Source: Chloroflexota bacterium (GTDB lineage Bacteria; Chloroflexota; Anaerolineae; Ardenticatenales; Ardenticatenaceae). Taken from it: a DNA stretch of 7,728 nucleotides. Made by a program: the position numbers and the translations under genes. The notes below the pieces were generated by a model. That model was not told where the DNA came from. It did no database searches and saw only the letters and a program-made list of their open reading frames with translations. The stretch lies in contig DOUV01000434.1 in NCBI GenBank assembly GCA_003520455.1, forward strand, positions 1-7,728, given 5' to 3'. This document shows, piece after piece, positions 6,563 to 7,728 of the stretch. The stretch's first letter is position 1. The number at the start of each line of letters is the position of its first letter.

Positions 6563-7728
6563 ATGATTTTTCCTGGCTGGCGCAAAACCAACTTGTTCCA
6601 CTTACTGCTCTTTGTGGGACTTGTCTTCTTTTTCTCCTTGAGGGAAAGTCCAGCCACGTTTGCTCAGAATAGCCCTGCGTTCGTCCGCTTTGTTCGCGCC
6701 ATGGAAAGCGATGAAACGGGTCTTTCAAACCCGGCCGGTCTGGCTTTCTCGCCGCGGGCGAATGCCTTCCACGTTGTGGAGGCTCGTGGACAGGGGCAGC
6801 CTCCGCCCGCCGAGACGGACATCATCACACTGACGCCCTTTGCGGATCGGCTTGGTTCCGCCCGCATCGCGGCGGCGATTACGGACCCGATTAACATGAC
6901 CTATGATGATAAGGTCCATCGCTTGCTCATCTTTCAGGCCGCTCCCAATAGACTGATTGAGGTTCTGGAGGGAGCTGACGGCAATCTGGACCCGACCACG
7001 CTTATTCGCCACGACGCTCGGCACTTTGGTCTGCAGACTCCCCGGGGGATGACCGTCGATCCGCTGAGCGGGCACCTTTTTATCCTGGATAGCACCGGAC
7101 CGCGGCTTGTCCGCGTCGAGCCGGAACCTGACGGCAGCTTTGACAAGGCAGGCATCTCCGAAGTCGATCTGCAACCAACCGGCCTGGTTGATCCTCGCGG
7201 CCTTGCATTTGACCCGACCACCGGTCACCTCCATGTCGTGAACCCGGCCGAGCAAACGCTGGTGGAACTGACCCCGACTGGCCAGGTGGTCGCCACCCGT
7301 GACCTGGCTGAATTCGACCTCGGCGATCCACAGGGGATGGTCTTTGCCCCCAGCGGCGACCTGACGGACGATTCCTCGCAGATGAGTCTCTATCTGGCCG
7401 ATCGCGGTCTTGGTGCCGGAGGACAGGGCCAAGGCGCTGGCTCGTCTCGAGATGGGCAGATGGATACGCAAGCGAGCGCGGCCACACAAAGGCCGGGCCA
7501 GATCGTGGAGTTGTCTTTTGTCGAACCCACCGCGGCGGCGGCGAGCAACTTCCAGGCTTCCTTGATCCGGACTGTCGATATGGCGGCATTCTCGCCACCC
7601 AGCCCTGACCCGTCGGGGCTGACGTACCTCAGCGCCAGTAATACGCTCTTGATGTGTGACGGAGAGGTTGAAGAGACAGTTCAAGGCATCACTCATTTCC
7701 AGGGGGCCAACCTGTGGGAACTAACCCT
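6563..7728 (+). CDS. Secreted beta-propeller protein, N-terminal part (3'-partial)
   Basis: Open from the ATG at 6563 to the window end, 388 whole codons with no stop. The start is supported by GGGAGG six bases upstream. Residues 1-34 form a signal peptide: basic GWRK, hydrophobic LFHLLLFVGLVFFF, likely cleavage after TFA (A34). Six propeller-type repeats follow: NPAGLAFSPRANAFHVVE, DPINMTYDDKVHRLLIF, TPRGMTVDPLSGHLFILDS, DPRGLAFDPTTGHLHVV, DPQGMVFAPSGDLTDD and DPSGLTYLSASNTLLM. A Gly/Gln/Ser-rich insertion (about 7420-7495) interrupts the chain after the fifth repeat. The first five repeats are clearly paralogous to those of the gene at 1112. Its last residues (ANLWELT) coincide in sequence and frame with the first codons of the window, so the missing C-terminal half probably resembles, or is, the propeller-linker-dockerin portion at 1-1078. 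No catalytic motif is visible; a structural or adhesive surface role is an inference. It begins 249 bases after the kinase gene and may have its own promoter. Confidence 0.85.
   Translation, partial: MIFPGWRKTNLFHLLLFVGLVFFFSLRESPATFAQNSPAFVRFVRAMESDETGLSNPAGLAFSPRANAFHVVEARGQGQPPPAETDIITLTPFADRLGSARIAAAITDPINMTYDDKVHRLLIFQAAPNRLIEVLEGADGNLDPTTLIRHDARHFGLQTPRGMTVDPLSGHLFILDSTGPRLVRVEPEPDGSFDKAGISEVDLQPTGLVDPRGLAFDPTTGHLHVVNPAEQTLVELTPTGQVVATRDLAEFDLGDPQGMVFAPSGDLTDDSSQMSLYLADRGLGAGGQGQGAGSSRDGQMDTQASAATQRPGQIVELSFVEPTAAAASNFQASLIRTVDMAAFSPPSPDPSGLTYLSASNTLLMCDGEVEETVQGITHFQGANLWELT
7706..7728 (+). repeat. Right copy of the 23-base terminal direct repeat
   Basis: Identical to 1-23 and in the same codon phase: base 7706 starts a codon of the gene at 6563, and base 1 starts a codon of the gene at the left end. 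Joining the copies gives an uninterrupted reading frame across the junction. Confidence 0.95.

Noticed and set aside
6397..6672. 91-residue + strand frame before the last propeller gene
   Set aside because: It has no recognisable domain, overlaps the signal-peptide region of the gene at 6563 in another frame, and has no convincing ribosome site.
6725..7696. 323-residue minus-strand reading frame
   Set aside because: It lies wholly opposite the secreted propeller gene at 6563, which has a signal peptide, a good ribosome site and clear repeats; the antisense product shows no recognisable domain.
1..7728. Small plasmid, suggested by the matching ends
   Set aside because: No replication, partition or mobilisation gene and no origin-like iterons are visible; the gene content is that of a chromosomal polysaccharide locus. 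Circularity is kept only as an open possibility.

Overview
The window looks like chromosomal DNA from a Chloroflexota-type bacterium (Anaerolineae, Caldilineae or Ardenticatenia relatives). This is inferred from Thr-Pro-rich 'TPTNTPT' linkers in a secreted protein, an YLPLLLR motif in another, and a single-chain Wzz-plus-kinase protein of the kind common in that phylum. All real genes lie on the + strand.

Layout: (1) positions 1-1078 hold the 3' part of a secreted beta-propeller gene that continues through a Thr-Pro linker into a dockerin-like calcium-binding domain; one base too many in a GGGG run at 663-666 breaks the frame. (2) 1112-4396 encodes a mosaic secreted protein: half of the same propeller, a right-handed parallel beta-helix, a PKD domain and a purple-acid-phosphatase-like metallophosphoesterase. 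(3) 4378-4685 is a second PKD domain now out of frame with that gene; restoring two missing bases would extend the gene so that its stop overlaps the next start as ATGA. (4) 4682-6313 encodes a bacterial tyrosine kinase with a Wzz chain-length domain, for exopolysaccharide polymerisation and export. (5) 6314-6562 is non-coding, with weak stem-loops. (6) 6563 to the window end is the 5' part of another secreted propeller gene, paralogous to the start of gene 2.

The last 23 bases equal the first 23 bases and are in the same reading frame. The truncated 3' gene would therefore run seamlessly into the truncated 5' gene, giving one complete propeller-linker-dockerin protein. Either the sequence is circular or tandemly repeated with a period of 7705 bases, or it is a contig that ends at both sides in a repeat shared by two paralogues.

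As a working idea, the locus encodes an exopolysaccharide export kinase together with modular surface or matrix proteins (propeller, beta-helix, PKD, phosphoesterase, dockerin) made from reshuffled shared parts. No mobile element, CRISPR array, tRNA or rRNA was recognised.
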